Source: Cliona cf. orientalis (Eukaryota > Porifera > Demospongiae > Clionaida > Clionaidae). From it: a stretch of 64,000 bases of DNA. Below, piece by piece: positions 1-11,300 of the stretch. Location of the stretch: NCBI GenBank assembly GCA_963930775.1, contig OZ005695.1, positions 5,890,001 to 5,954,000 of the forward strand, given 5' to 3'. The notes under the pieces are model-generated. The model was not told the DNA's origin. It saw nothing but the letters and a program-made list of their open reading frames with translations, and did no database searches. Made by a program: the position numbers and the translations under genes. The first letter of the stretch is position 1. Every line of letters begins with the position of its first letter.

Positions 1-464
1 TATCGGGAATCACTTCCCACTGAAAACCTTTCTTTCCTTGAAATCCAGCAACTTGAGTTTTGCGGAAGTAGGGCCCAAGGGAAAGACTATGTCGAATTGA
101 ATTCTAATAGAGGTATATAGAGTACCCAGGGTAAGGTTTATTTTACAAAACGTTCCGAGTACCACAGCTCACCTTCCAACCATCTGGGGCACTGTTTCTG
201 AAATAGGGGAACTCGTTTCTAAGCAAGATATGCAAGTATTAAAATAGGGTCAGTGGATCTGGTAATTAATACTTACAAAAAAAACGTGTAAATTTCATTA
301 ACAGGTAAGCTTTTTCGTTTGCTGTTCTTCAAGGCCAACCCAATTAAACAATTGTAGGAACAATTTGGTTTACTGTGTACTCCAGGAAGCCAGGTAGGTA
401 ATCTCTTCAGCGCTCTTTGTTTAGAAGAGATACTGTTACTGGCAGTCTCAAGAATCGCAGCCAT
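1..464 (-). CDS. Forkhead transcription factor, FoxN1/4-like (5' part, runs off left edge)
   Basis: A DNA-binding transcription factor, read leftwards from the ATG at 464. Three exons join in phase: 277-464 (62 codons plus two bases, donor GTAAGT), 173-218 (donor GTGAGC) and 1-103, which leaves the window. The forkhead domain starts near residue 32 with KPNCSYNCLIGLALKNSK, then LPVNEIYTFF, then FPYFRNSAPDGWK in exon 2, and the recognition helix NSIRHSLSL opens exon 3, followed by GPYFRKTQ and GKKGFQWEVIPD. LALKNSK, LPVNEIY and FPYF..APDGWK resemble the FoxN1/FoxN4 subfamily most; FoxJ or FoxK is possible. The recognition helix has HS where nearly all family members have HN. An upstream in-frame GTG exists, but the ATG at 464 is the first true ATG. 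Introns are 58 and 69 bp. The start lies only about 30 bases from the domain, so the N-terminus is short. I am sure of the domain and less sure of the subfamily. Confidence 0.9.
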
Positions 465-1252
465 AGCTATACCTCGTCTAGTAACAATCGAGTGACTGGA
501 CGCGCACCGCACGCATGCGCATACACTTTGCCGGACGCGACAATCGTAAATCGCGAATATTTCGTGCGATAAAATTAAAATTCGCGCAAAATGAATTTTC
601 GCATACCCCGCGCCTAGTCTCGCGAGGTGGTAAAGTGCTATACATCGAGTTCTCCCAGCATCTGGTACGAGGCTCGATCAATCAGATTGGCATTACATAG
701 TTTGCGGTGGCGTATCCGACTGTAAACGGACGAGATACTATTGCGCACGTGTATTTATTTTCCGTTCACAATTGGATATGCCACCGCAAACTAAAGATGC
801 AATCTGATTGCTCGTACGAGGCGCTGGGACAACTCGATGCACTTTACCAGACTCTCTCCCGGTGTAAGAGTCTGGCTGCGCGAGACTACAGAGGTCCTAC
901 GAGAATTTAGGAAATTTTCGACAAGTGAAAAAAAAAATCAAAGCATAAAGCGACACAAGAGCCCTATGCTGTTGTCGTCGCTGCCAATCGTCTTTCATAG
1001 AGGGGGGAACTCATCCCCTACCCCCAGCCCCACCCATCCATACCGCGTATATTACACTATACGCGCGCGTAATTGCGTCATAACCATGCGCCAATAATGT
1101 ACAGACATCCTAGGAGAACTTAGAAAAAGTAAAAAGAAAAAAAATGAGCATAAAGCGAGATTTGAATCCGCTACATTCATTTCTGTACACGTACGTACAT
1201 ATTTCGCTATTTCTATCACGTGATATTTTGACCTGGACCCCCGATTGATCCC
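465..1252. other. Region upstream of the forkhead gene; no gene seen
   Basis: CpG-containing sequence that should include the forkhead promoter, though no motif can be assigned. It contains a small hairpin element at 698-793 whose ends are TAGTTTGCGGTGGCGTATCC and its near-perfect inverse. The segment around 950-1090 is a diverged copy of sequence also found near 61510-61640. The short ORFs here match nothing I know. Confidence 0.5.
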
Positions 1253-1998
1253 TAGTCTCGCGGAGCCAGACCCTTAATTCTTACGCGGGGGGAGAGGGTC
1301 TGGTGACTTGCTATACACGGAGTTGTTCCGGCGCTCTGTACCGCTGTACAGAGCGGCACCAATCAGATTGCAGCTTCACTGTACTGCGTTACCGCCTCCA
1401 CAATAAATTGCGCACTGTCATTAACATCGCGCGCCCTTTGAAATGATAGGCAAGTGCGCAATATAAACTTGACGTCACGTAAAATGGCCAATTATTGGTG
1501 TAGCGATAAAAAGGATGAGGAAATGGGGAACGGAGAAACGTGGAAATGAACTGGAAATGGTCGTCATTTGATTTAAAATTAAAAACTAATGGGAGGGCTA
1601 TATATTACTGACTCTAGATGGATATGATTGTCCCTACAAATCTGCTATAATTCTAGTGTACCGCAATCCCTGCTTCATCCTTTGATACCCAAGGAGGAAA
1701 CCGGGCCTAAATGACTTGACTCTTCAAATTATTCTACTCTCTCGCTGGCCTGCGAGATACTTGCTTGTACTAACTGCAGGCGGCCCTACATACACTCTGG
1801 AGCTTTAAATTTAGCATGACAGTGTTTTGACGACCATTTCCAGTTCATTCCTTCATTTCCACGTTTCTCCGTTTCGCATTTCCTCATTTTCCGTTCCCCT
1901 TTTATAACTACCCCAATTGTTGCATTCCAGCAGTAGTCACCAGACCCCGCCCCCCCTCCCCCCCCCCGGTGCATGTAAGGGTCTGGCTCCGTGAGACT
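1253..1998. mobile_element. TIR element with TAGTCTCG ends
   Basis: The left end (TAGTCTCGCGGAGCCAGACC at 1253) is inverted at the right end (GGTCTGGCTCCGTGAGACT, ending 1998). Inner segments also pair: 1505-1585 matches 1801-1920 in inverted orientation, with GAAACGTGGAAATGAACTGG as the clearest shared string. No coding capacity is visible, so it is a non-autonomous DNA element. The TAGTCTCG...CCAGACCC ends recur at 59883 and, as TAGTCTCG...CCAGCC, at 49381. Confidence 0.55.
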
Positions 1999-2693
1999 GC
2001 CATGAAGACCCGGACCCTGAAGACTGGGTAGCGACAAAAGGGGAACGGGAAATGAGGACTCACAAACTGTCCTGATATGCGGAGCCAACTATAGACTACA
2101 CCCATGTATTATCCAGGCACGCCATTTGAGGTCAACTTGATCTGGTATTAGTAAAGGATTTTGATAGCTCTACCTGCACACCGTGGTACCCTCCACTATC
2201 TATGGTGGTACTGATAGTAGTACACCACCAATGATGATCCGTGCCTCTCCATTGATGGTACTTAGCTAGAATCCTATTTATGGGCAAGTGGGCCTATAGA
2301 CAGGGCCTGTACACACCTAGTATCACAAACCAGTCCCTCCTTCACCGCGTCAGCGGGTTTATCCTCAGAAAGAACTTCTGGTAAACCCTGCAGAATGTGA
2401 GGGTCTGGCCCAGGCTTGTGGGGAGACTCCGACATAAGTGCACACCTAGAACTTGAAGCCAGCCAGCTAACTTCAGTAGTATTAAGTTAATTATATTACA
2501 TGTATAGATAGATGACACACATAACATTATTATACTTGTACTACAGACAGTGCGTGGGTGTATCAAAGGCACCGCCACTTGCCTATGTAGCATACAGCAC
2601 AGGGAGTATTTTAAGTACCAATTTAGAGTAGTTAGAAGCCATTGTGTAACTGCCAATTAGGGTAGTTAGACTACAGCTGTACAACTTGTCATT

Positions 2694-2725
<32 letters not shown>

Positions 2726-2766
2726 CCATTATACACAAGCCTGAAGGAAGTACATACATACACATT
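1999..2766. other. Non-coding stretch with CA microsatellite
   Basis: No gene recognised. It contains a CA dinucleotide run at about 2694-2722. The remainder is unannotated sequence next to the 3' end of the Crypton remnant. Confidence 0.5.
2694..2722. repeat. (CA)n microsatellite
   Basis: Uninterrupted CA repeat of about 14 units, just beyond the 3' end of the Crypton remnant. Confidence 0.9.
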
Positions 2767-4265
2767 CAAATATATAAATGTCAATAAGACTCGGCTCCCT
2801 TTCAACTTCTGGAGGGAAGTCAATCTTGTCATAAGTAGGAGCTTGGTGCTGGGTATTAATTATGCTAGTTCCATAGCTCACATTGATTGTACAATTCTGC
2901 AACATTCCAAATGCTGGAAAAGGTGGCATGGAATGAGTAGAGGATCCCTGATTCTGTAGAGTAAATACGGATCGCTGCTGCATTTGGGTAGACAAGATGT
3001 GAGAAACCTGCTAATGTTGCTCGCCAGTTGTACGCTCGTATAGCCTAAGGGCCTCTACAAATCTGTGCCCTGTACGCTCTTGTATTATTTTTTCAGGAAC
3101 ATTAGCTTGAAACAGAATGCTTGCTGTGGTTAGACTTTCCAGATATTCCAATTTCGGTGAACATATCTTTCACCATACCTCCAAGCTTGTGCTCTCCCAC
3201 TGGTGAAGCATAGGTCACTAGGTATGCATTCCAGCGGTCGTAGATACAAATAATCCAACTCCTTTGCCTTCTCGGGCATCTTGCTAATATACATGTCCAA
3301 GATATACACATGACAACACTCACCAACCTGCTCGTTTGTAGAAACTATTGGGACACGTTTGTTCACAACACTTCATTCTAAGTTTCCTTTGAACCATTTT
3401 CAGTATATACATACTATTCTGGATTTGAAGACCATTGTAGCTGAGACAGCTTTAAATTTCGATGCTCAGATCCCCCACGAAGACAAAAAATTTTATCATT
3501 GAGGTAAAATGCAGCACATAATAGGCTCTTTGGATTATCACAGCCTAGTATCCCCTGTTCCCATAGAGCTTCTTCCTCCTTAGTGGATATACTTGCATGT
3601 TTCACCTCTGCACCAACCCCTTCACTACATAGCTGGTGACCCATATTATCAAGAGCAGCATGAAGCTATTTAAATATGTAGAGTTAGTAGCGTCAAGAAA
3701 ATTTGGGCACTCTGGATCAATAGACCTCATATGGCGCAAAATTCTAGATAAAAGAACATACAGGGTACTTCTTCCCATCACTGCGCCTAGTCTCCAGGAT
3801 ATACAAGCACAGCCAATGAGTTAGTTCAGCGATGTCCCAAGGCGGAGAATCTAACAAATCAGATCGACATTTCTCAGCAGAAAAGAGTTTTTCTCGCCAC
3901 TCACAGAAGTTATAAAGAGCCCAACCAGTATTCTTTTGCGTATTTTTAGGAACAAGAGGCTTGGTCACAGTACTAGTAACACATTCACCAAAGTGATTCT
4001 TATTCGTACATGATTTGGTAAGTGACAGTGACTGTTTGCTGAGTCGTGTCTTCTTTGCAGTAGGTTGCTTAAAGTCATCATGCATCGCAACTAGTAGATG
4101 CGCAGTGGATTGTGTGCATGGATTTGTGCAACCAGAGACAGACACAACGTCGCGAGAATATTCCTTAGGAGCAGGTTTTTCTTGCAAGCGTTGGCCATAG
4201 CCATATTGTAGCACTGTGACCTCGAATACAGCTCTGCACACGATCGATACAAGCGCAATGAGCAA
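2767..4265 (-). pseudogene. Crypton-type tyrosine recombinase (DUF3504/KIAA1958-like) remnant
   Basis: A broken tyrosine-recombinase gene related to the DUF3504 family (KIAA1958, QRICH1, ZMYM and KCTD1 relatives in animals, thought to derive from Crypton transposons). In order on the minus strand: a segment with VPKNTQKNTGWALYNFCEWR (about 3930), RILRHMRSIDPECPNFLD (about 3720), ALWEQGILGCDNPKSLLCAA and FCLRGGSEHRNLKLSQL (3640-3440), CHVYILDMYISKMPEKA (about 3290), VGEHKLGGMVKDMFTEIGIS (about 3170), and the catalytic C-terminal segment VPEKIIQERTGHR with a following Tyr in LRLYERT (about 3090-3020). A tail with NCTINVSYG lies near 2860. At least two frameshifts (near 3760 and 3660) and several in-frame stops break it, so it is not functional as it stands. 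Confidence 0.8.
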
Positions 4266-4309
4266 CTAGCTATAGTGTTGAATAGAGCGTGTTTTTGCAA
4301 GTTAAATCC

Positions 4310-5404
4310 GGTGTGATAGGTGGAAATAACTCCCCCTCAAAATGACTCCCCAGTCATTCTAGCCTAGGCTCAAATGACCCCCCTTCATTTTTAACCTAGG
4401 TACAAATGAATCCTCAGTCATTTCCACCTAAGGAATAAATGACTCCCTCCAGGATAAAATGACTCCCCTACAAAATCGATGTAACCTAATGTCATGTAGC
4501 TACCACTGGCATAGGAACCGAGGGAGGGGGGGCTGTACTGCAACCCCCCCCTCCCCCCCCCCCCCAATATTCGGGGGCTTTTGTTCTCTAGCCCAGTATT
4601 GTTACAACTCAGATTTCTAAATATTTACCAGGCCTGATTATGAGTACGTGTGCCTCAATAGCTGCCAAGTCTATTCCACTTGAGTTACAGTTCTTTTTTC
4701 ATGTGATAGCTGCCTCGATCATGAAAAATAGGCGTGGTTGACACAAAGTACGCGTGGTCATAAAATTTTCAACATCTTCCTACGACTATGCAATCACCCT
4801 GTGCTGCACGTTGACACATGCAAGGTAGCCATGGAACCATGCAATGATCACAACCATTACATGCCACCATGTATTTCAGAGTGTCTGGACACTCATATGT
4901 GCACACTTTACGACGAAAGTTTGCTTATTCTCTGATGTAGCTAAACGCTCTCTGGGTACCTTGCATTCTTGACTGAGATGATTTTTTTTACTTCTTCCAT
5001 AGTTAGCTATATTAAAGTTTTGATAGTGAGGTGTTATTCTGAATTAGCTAGAGCTAGACAGAGATGGCATTGACCTTTGCACATTATAACAAAAAAATTC
5101 CAGGGATGGATGCTCAGTGAGTGAGGAGCTCAGGCTTTAGAGGCAAAGGCCAATGGCAACTTATTTAGGGGAGTCTGACACTTTTTTGTATCATGTACGG
5201 ACATCATTATTTTTTGCATGCACAGGGGCCTCTAGATTGTCCAGAGCAGCTGCTCTGCCTCAGCTGCAGGGATGCACATGAAGATAACTACAACATACCA
5301 ATTATTAGGGGGAGTCATTTCCTCCTGGAGGGAGTCATTTCATCCTTAGGTTTGAATGACTGGGGAGTCACTCTAGCCTGGGAGTCATTCTAGCCTGTGA
5401 CACC
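4310..5404. mobile_element. TIR element with arrays of AATGACTCC
   Basis: The ends GGTGTGATAGG (4310) and CCTGTGACACC (ending 5404) are inverted. About 150 bp inside each end holds repeated short motifs of the form AATGACTCC with CCTAGG or CCTAAG spacers, in opposite orientation at the two ends (4327-4480 and 5305-5395). The middle has a C-rich tract (4545-4565) and no recognisable protein. Subterminal motif arrays of this kind are typical of transposase-binding repeats in non-autonomous DNA transposons. Confidence 0.6.
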
Positions 5405-6171
5405 AGTTTGAACAAGTCTGGGTCACCTGCATGTCTACAGCTAACTAATTTGTGGGCTCCTATCACATCTCAGGTGTGCATCTCCATACAATTGTGCTAT
5501 GACCAGATTCTGATAAATTACACTGTAGCGGGGTTACAGGATATGGATATACACGAGGCAGTTATGCTATAGACGCCAAGGCGAACTATAACCTATCGGT
5601 CACCTTCAACTATTAATGATGATTCCAGTCTGTCTATATATGTAGCATAGATCAACGTTTCTCTGTTTCGCATTTCCTCAGGTCCCATACTCTACTCTAG
5701 ATCGTATGGCTTCAATGGCTACTTTTCACGTGCCCTCTAAAATTTTATTTTTGCTCGCCACAGTGCTCCATTGCTGGCTCAAGTAAGGATGTCAAACATG
5801 GTCAGACAGCCACATTCATGAAGCACCATGATAGTCACAGCTCCACAATTTTGTGATTTCGTTCATGTTGTTGCATAAAATTGTGCATCGACTCACCTTT
5901 CTATGTAAAATTCGACACTGATTCCTTTTCAGTAGCAGTAAATGTCAAACATGGATTTCTACCTTGTGAAAGTCACAGAATCAATGTATATAGCTACAGC
6001 ACCACTGAACTAAATCACTCCCAAAAGTTGTTTTTCGCAGTTCAAAATGATCCATGGATCGTCTTCTCTCGGTTACCATTGGAGACCTCGGTGTCATTTG
6101 CTTGCATCAGTATCGTGATATTAGACAACTTGTTCGCTAACAATGCTGTCACTTGCATCTTTCAATTGTCA
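5405..6171. other. No gene recognised
   Basis: One ORF of 104 codons (5881-6195, plus) ends inside the neighbouring MITE and resembles nothing I know. Nothing else supportable was seen. Confidence 0.4.
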
Positions 6172-6174
6172 TTA

Positions 6175-6794
6175 AGGTGCAGTATTGGCTTTTAGCAAAT
6201 AATATTGACAGTGCTATTAATTTTGTGCTATTCAAAACCATGCTATTAGCATAAATAAGAAATAAAGGTTTACTGATGCTATTTTATGCTAATGGTTAAG
6301 GTCAAAGGTTACTGGTTACAAGTTACAGGGTTTAGGGTTAGGTATTACGCTGTTATTGCTATTTTGCTATTGACACCATTTCGCCAATCTAGTGTGCTAT
6401 TTTGCTATTCTTGCTATTAGGTATTATAATAAGGTTTTGAGTGGTGCTATTTTGCTATTGAAAATAGCAAAATAGCAAAAATTAAAAAGCATGCCAGACA
6501 AAATTAATCAAAATAGCAAAATAGTATGGCTTCTAAGACTAACTAAATATTAATAAATAGCAAAATAGCATAGCACGACTTCCAAGACCATAAGTACAAA
6601 ACAGCATAAATAGCAAAATAGCACGCCTCCTTAGACCAATTACAAAAATTAGTAGCAAACTACCAAAAGGTGGTGTGTATTAGCATAAATAGCACAGCTG
6701 TGCTAATAGCATAAAATTACTATAGAAATATAATATGGTAATAGCAAGGTGCTATTATTATAGTAGTATTATGCTAAAAGCCAATACTGCACCT
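6175..6794. mobile_element. MITE with AGGTGCAGTATTGGCTTTTAGCA ends and TGCTATT repeats
   Basis: A 23-bp terminal inverted repeat (6175-6197 and 6772-6794) encloses about 570 bp built largely from TGCTATT/AATAGCA motifs, in one orientation to the left and the other to the right. No coding capacity. Left flank is ATTA and right flank AAAT, so no clear target duplication was found. Confidence 0.7.
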
Positions 6795-6947
6795 AAATTG
6801 TAATCCCAATACTTAACTATGAAGTATCTAGCCATAGAATATATAATCTATGATCTAGCAAGCATACGTGCATAATTTTATTATACATAATATACTTGCA
6901 TGCACAGCTTCTATTCATGCATGTGTGCACAAAAGTTAATAAATAAT

Positions 6948-7472
6948 AGTTAGACACCAAGGCCAAGGGATCTACAGTATTTAGCATCCCGACGGCCCCG
7001 AGCTGTGACACCTGAGCATAGCGAGGGTGTTACTAAGGGGACAGAGGGATGCTAAATACTGTGGATCCCATTGGCTGAGGTGAGCTAAGTTATTTAGAGT
7101 TTTACAACTGTTGCTACAGTAGTACAGCAATTTGCCTTGGACCTTTCATAATACCATGGATCCTACTGACCAATCAGATTATAGGGAAGTGGCAGTAAAA
7201 TTCTAATAATAGTTAGACACCAAGGTCACAGGATCTACAGTATTTAGCATCCCAATGTCCCCGAGCATAGCGAGGGTGTTACTAAGGGGACAGAGAGATG
7301 CTAAATACTGTGGATCCCATTGTGCTAAGTTATTTAGAGTTTTACAACTGTTGCTATGCATAGCTACTTGCCTTGGAGCGCAAAACCTACAAGTAGGTAA
7401 GCTACTTTACTTAGTTACCTCCTATTGACCAATCAGATTACAGCATAGGGAAGTGGCAGTAAAATTCTAATG
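6948..7472. repeat. Two tandem copies of a 263-bp unit with internal hairpin
   Basis: The unit beginning AGTTAGACACC at 6948 restarts at 7211. Each copy contains an inverted pair, GGATCTACAGTATTTAGCAT and ATGCTAAATACTGTGGATCC, and ends in CCAATCAGATTA...GTGGCAGTAAAATTCTAA. The copies differ by small indels, so the duplication is not very recent. Confidence 0.75.
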
Positions 7473-8244
7473 CATATGTATTAATATGCTGCAGCATTAG
7501 CAACAAAAGGAGATCCATTATGTCGTCAATCTTGGAACAAAGGAAGCCAAGAATAGGCCAAGGGTAGCAACATCTTTACCATCAACGACAGGACAAACAA
7601 TTTTGGGCCAAGAAGATGTGATCATTTTTGGCCGTGTGAACATTGATTTACCCGGTGAGCACAGTCTTAAACAATCATCTTAAAGGAAACCCACAACTTT
7701 TGACATAGTAGCACCTGGCAATGTGGCCTGAATCGCTGAACATAATATTATATAGTAAGAAAGATAATTTAGATGCATGTGAGATATCATGCCCAGAAGC
7801 CATACTACGACTCTTGAGCCCGAGTAGAGACCAGTCTCGCTTTGATCAGAATTATGTGAATTACCTCATAATACATCTAGTCTAGAACCCAGACCCCTCC
7901 CTTTTCCGCAGCACTGACATCACCTGCATTATATTAATATCCCAACCTGAAGTTCGAAAGCTGCACTGCACTATCGAGTTCGTCTCCATGGTTGAAGCAT
8001 CGAAACCTGTCACTATCGAGGTTAGAGTCGGCTCAGCATTTATCTATCGTTTCAGACTCTATTTCCATGATGTTCACGATTGTGTATGCACTATATTGAC
8101 AACCTTTTATCACATGCACCATTACAACCATGAGTGTTTCATTATTTTAGCTAATTTGTACGTATTCTGTGAAGAGATACCCCAGGCAACTAATGTACAA
8201 GTTACAACTGATACACTATTATAAAAATTACAGGTAACTATAAT
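7473..8244. other. Region downstream of the hydrolase stop codon; coding-like repeat at 7944-8040
   Basis: The minus-strand 3' UTR of the hydrolase should lie here, but no clear polyadenylation signal was found. On the plus strand, 7944-8040 reads QPEVRKLHCTIEFVS then VEASKPVTIEVRVGS without a stop. A diverged copy in the same frame lies on the minus strand at about 46765-46880, so this is a repeated coding-like segment of unknown origin. Confidence 0.4.
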
Positions 8245-8376
8245 CTAGAGTTTACTCTGGTCATGAAAATCAGGATGCACTTCATTGTGAAGTAAAAAGT
8301 AATCCACCACTTTGTACATTCCTTTAGGCCGAATAAGATGCATGTGATGATTTCCCGGGACTGTTATCACTTTAAC
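8245..8376 (-). CDS. SERHL-like gene, terminal exon
   Basis: Acceptor AATGCAG then VKVITVPGNHHMHLIRPKG, a helix segment VVDYFLLHNE and a TAG stop, 43 residues in all. VPGNHHMHL matches the SERHL2 segment with the catalytic histidine. Phase 0 at the acceptor fits the donor at 20707. Confidence 0.85.
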   Translation of the reverse strand, partial: VKVITVPGNHHMHLIRPKGMYKVVDYFLLHNEVHPDFHDQSKL

Positions 8377-11300
8377 CTGCATTACACCATACAAGTACCA
8401 GGTGTTTAATAATAACTTGTAAAATTATGTATGTAGGTAGAATTAATATATATGGCCAGGAAAATAAAATTATAGTTTCTCGGGCTTTTTCAGCTAAGAA
8501 ATGATGAGTGGCTTTTATTATTTTCTTTGGGCGTGGTCCATCACTAACCATGCCCATTTACCGATGACCTCGCGCAAAAAAGTGACTGGTCTTAGTTAAT
8601 CTATAGTGTCTTGTAGCTTAGCCATCAAAGAAGCGGTTTGAGAAGTCAGATGTCTGCCAGAGAGTGGCAAGGCTGATGCTCAAACACAGCCAGCCAACGA
8701 GATCAAGCAGTATAAGCTTGACATTTTAAGCCGTTAATTTAATTACCACAATCACTTAATTAAAAGGACCCAGCAGCCAAAAACTGATGCGGCGGGCCTG
8801 AGAAACTATTTTTTTTTGCCTGGTCTAATATGATACGGTACATGTACTACAATGGGTGCATAGAAAATACCCTGATGAACACCACTGGGCAAGATTTCAG
8901 TGGGGGGGGGGGGGGGGGGGGGGAGGAAAGGAAAGGAGAGAGAGATGTGGTGGGGGAGAGGGGAGCGTGTATTTCCCTTGGTGCTGCGGTGCAAATGATC
9001 AGTGATCCCAACGACTAGCTAGTTAATATACGGGACAGTATTCGACGCGCAATTTATAAATGACTGCGCACAGACACAATTCACGTATGTTTTACATAGG
9101 CTCCAACTGTCCCTGAATCTCCGGGACAGTCCCGGATTTTTAGCAATTGTCCCGCGTCCCGGAAGGTTCTTCTATAATTGTATTATTGGTCCCGGAAGAG
9201 GTCCAGACACTAGCATAAACACTGTAGTAGTAGTACAACTAATCACTTATTGGTGGTAAAATGAACAAGCTGCTTGTGGTAGTGCCTTACAAACTTTGCA
9301 TGCAGCTGGTTTTTACAGTAGCAACACTACAGGAGGTCTACTAGGCTTGCAAATTCATGCTCTAGAAAATATATTCTGGGCTTTGTGGTCATCAAATTCA
9401 ATCATATTGGGTGTGGTGTGGGCGGAGTTTTAATTAATGATGGACAGATCTAGTGGGTGTGGTCCATGTCCCTGGAGCTGTTCAGGAAAGGTTGGAGCCT
9501 ATGGTTTTAATGCAGTTCAGCTGGAAATGCGAATGAACTGTCGATCATTTCCAGATGTAAACAAAGTCCAAATTTCCGCGTCAAATTTTGAAGACCAGAG
9601 ACTCGTACGAAACGACTCCACTGTCGTTAACGATAGTCCATCAATCGGAGCAGGGCAAAGTATAGTGCTTTTTCAAAAACTCGAAGATGAGACAAGGTTT
9701 TGTCCTGGAGGGCCGCCATCAAGCGAGTCACATGGCAGCTGATCAGTAAGTTTTTATGTTTATTTTCTATTCGTATAACTCAACGAAGTTCAAACACTAT
9801 ACTTGGCCCTGTAGAGACTTGTAAGCTATTGTTTTGTTCGTATGTCATTACATACAGGCTGTTTGCCTTGGCAAAAACTGACGCAGAAAATAGCAATACT
9901 TACCCGCGCGTGTAGACGGACAGTGGTAGGTTTGCTTATTGGTTTTGTGATCCATGGGGCAGGTATCAGGAGAGCTACTTACCTGTGTCTTGACTGTGCA
10001 AAGAACTTGGACAAAAACTGAAATATAACTGTTATTCATGTGAACTATGACCATGCATGGGCGGAACACTATCCCGTAACCTCAATCACTTCAAGTTATT
10101 CGATAAAAACATATACCAGAAAGCGACATTTTTCTACACGAGTTTTATTTATGCGAATTATGCGAGTCAAGCAGCAGTCGCATAAATCAACTGTTAATTG
10201 GGGGGAGGGGGGACACATTGCAAGAAACTGCCATGTCCACTTTCACCCCAAAATTTTTTCTGGATAAAATCCTGCTGAATATCATTATGCAATTAATGTA
10301 GAATGGCAGGGAGTTCTAAATAGCTGCACTGCTGTACAATGGTGATTGCTTTATAGTCCCTATTCTACAGGGCTGCCATAATCTTACAATTAATCCTAAG
10401 GAACATACCCCAAATCCTGAGATAATCATGGAAAACACCAGTACTGTACCTTATGGGAGTAGAAGGATAAAAAATCCCAATATTTGAATATGTGACCAGA
10501 TTTTGGAAAACCCTCCATATGGGATTTTTTCTGAAAACTGAGTTTGATGTATGGTTGATAAGCTCTACCATAGAGCTAACCCGCATTCACGTTTTAGGCT
10601 GATCGCACGCTTCGTGGTGAAGATACAGCACTTTGTTTGCGATCCCAATATTTGAGAAATTACAGTCTAAAGGCGTTGCTATGCACACGTATGGCGTTTC
10701 CGCATACTATGTGTGAACCGAAACTCAATTAAATGGCCCTGGGTGGGGCCATTCGATATGAACGTAAAGATCAAGCAAGGGTCGAATTTCATCGTCCAAA
10801 ACGACAGCCAATTGTTCTTCGATGCCCAGGAAGCTCAAAAGGTGAGCAAACTTCAGTAGTTCGATGAATCTAGATAACCCGCTGGCGGGAATTCTAATTA
10901 GCACCCATAGTAAAGGGCTCCGGGTACAGCAGCTGTGCCAAATAGGTGGGTCAAATGAAGGCTTATTTCACCTTTGTATAGCACAATTAGCCTCCGTAGA
11001 CAACGGTAACAGTTAGAAGAAGGGTTGTTCGACTTCAGGAGTAGATTAGATAGGAGTGTTGAACTACAGTACAAACGTAGTAAAAGCGTTCCGGTAGGAT
11101 GACGTAGACAAATTGTAATCAAGGCTGACATGCGCTATCAACATCTTGCATTCTAAGTGGGTGTTATGTAAACGCAGACTGCAGCTGTACTACTGTATAG
11201 TGCAGCTGGTACTATGGTAGGCCGGGGTGGGACACACGCTGTACTCACCTACATGACCTCAGATTCATTTACGCGCATATTATCTACATCATCCTCCCGG

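Noticed and set aside
8830-9018. ORFs on both strands over the G tract, reading Gly or Pro runs
   Set aside because: They are made by a 22-base homopolymer and purine-rich sequence.
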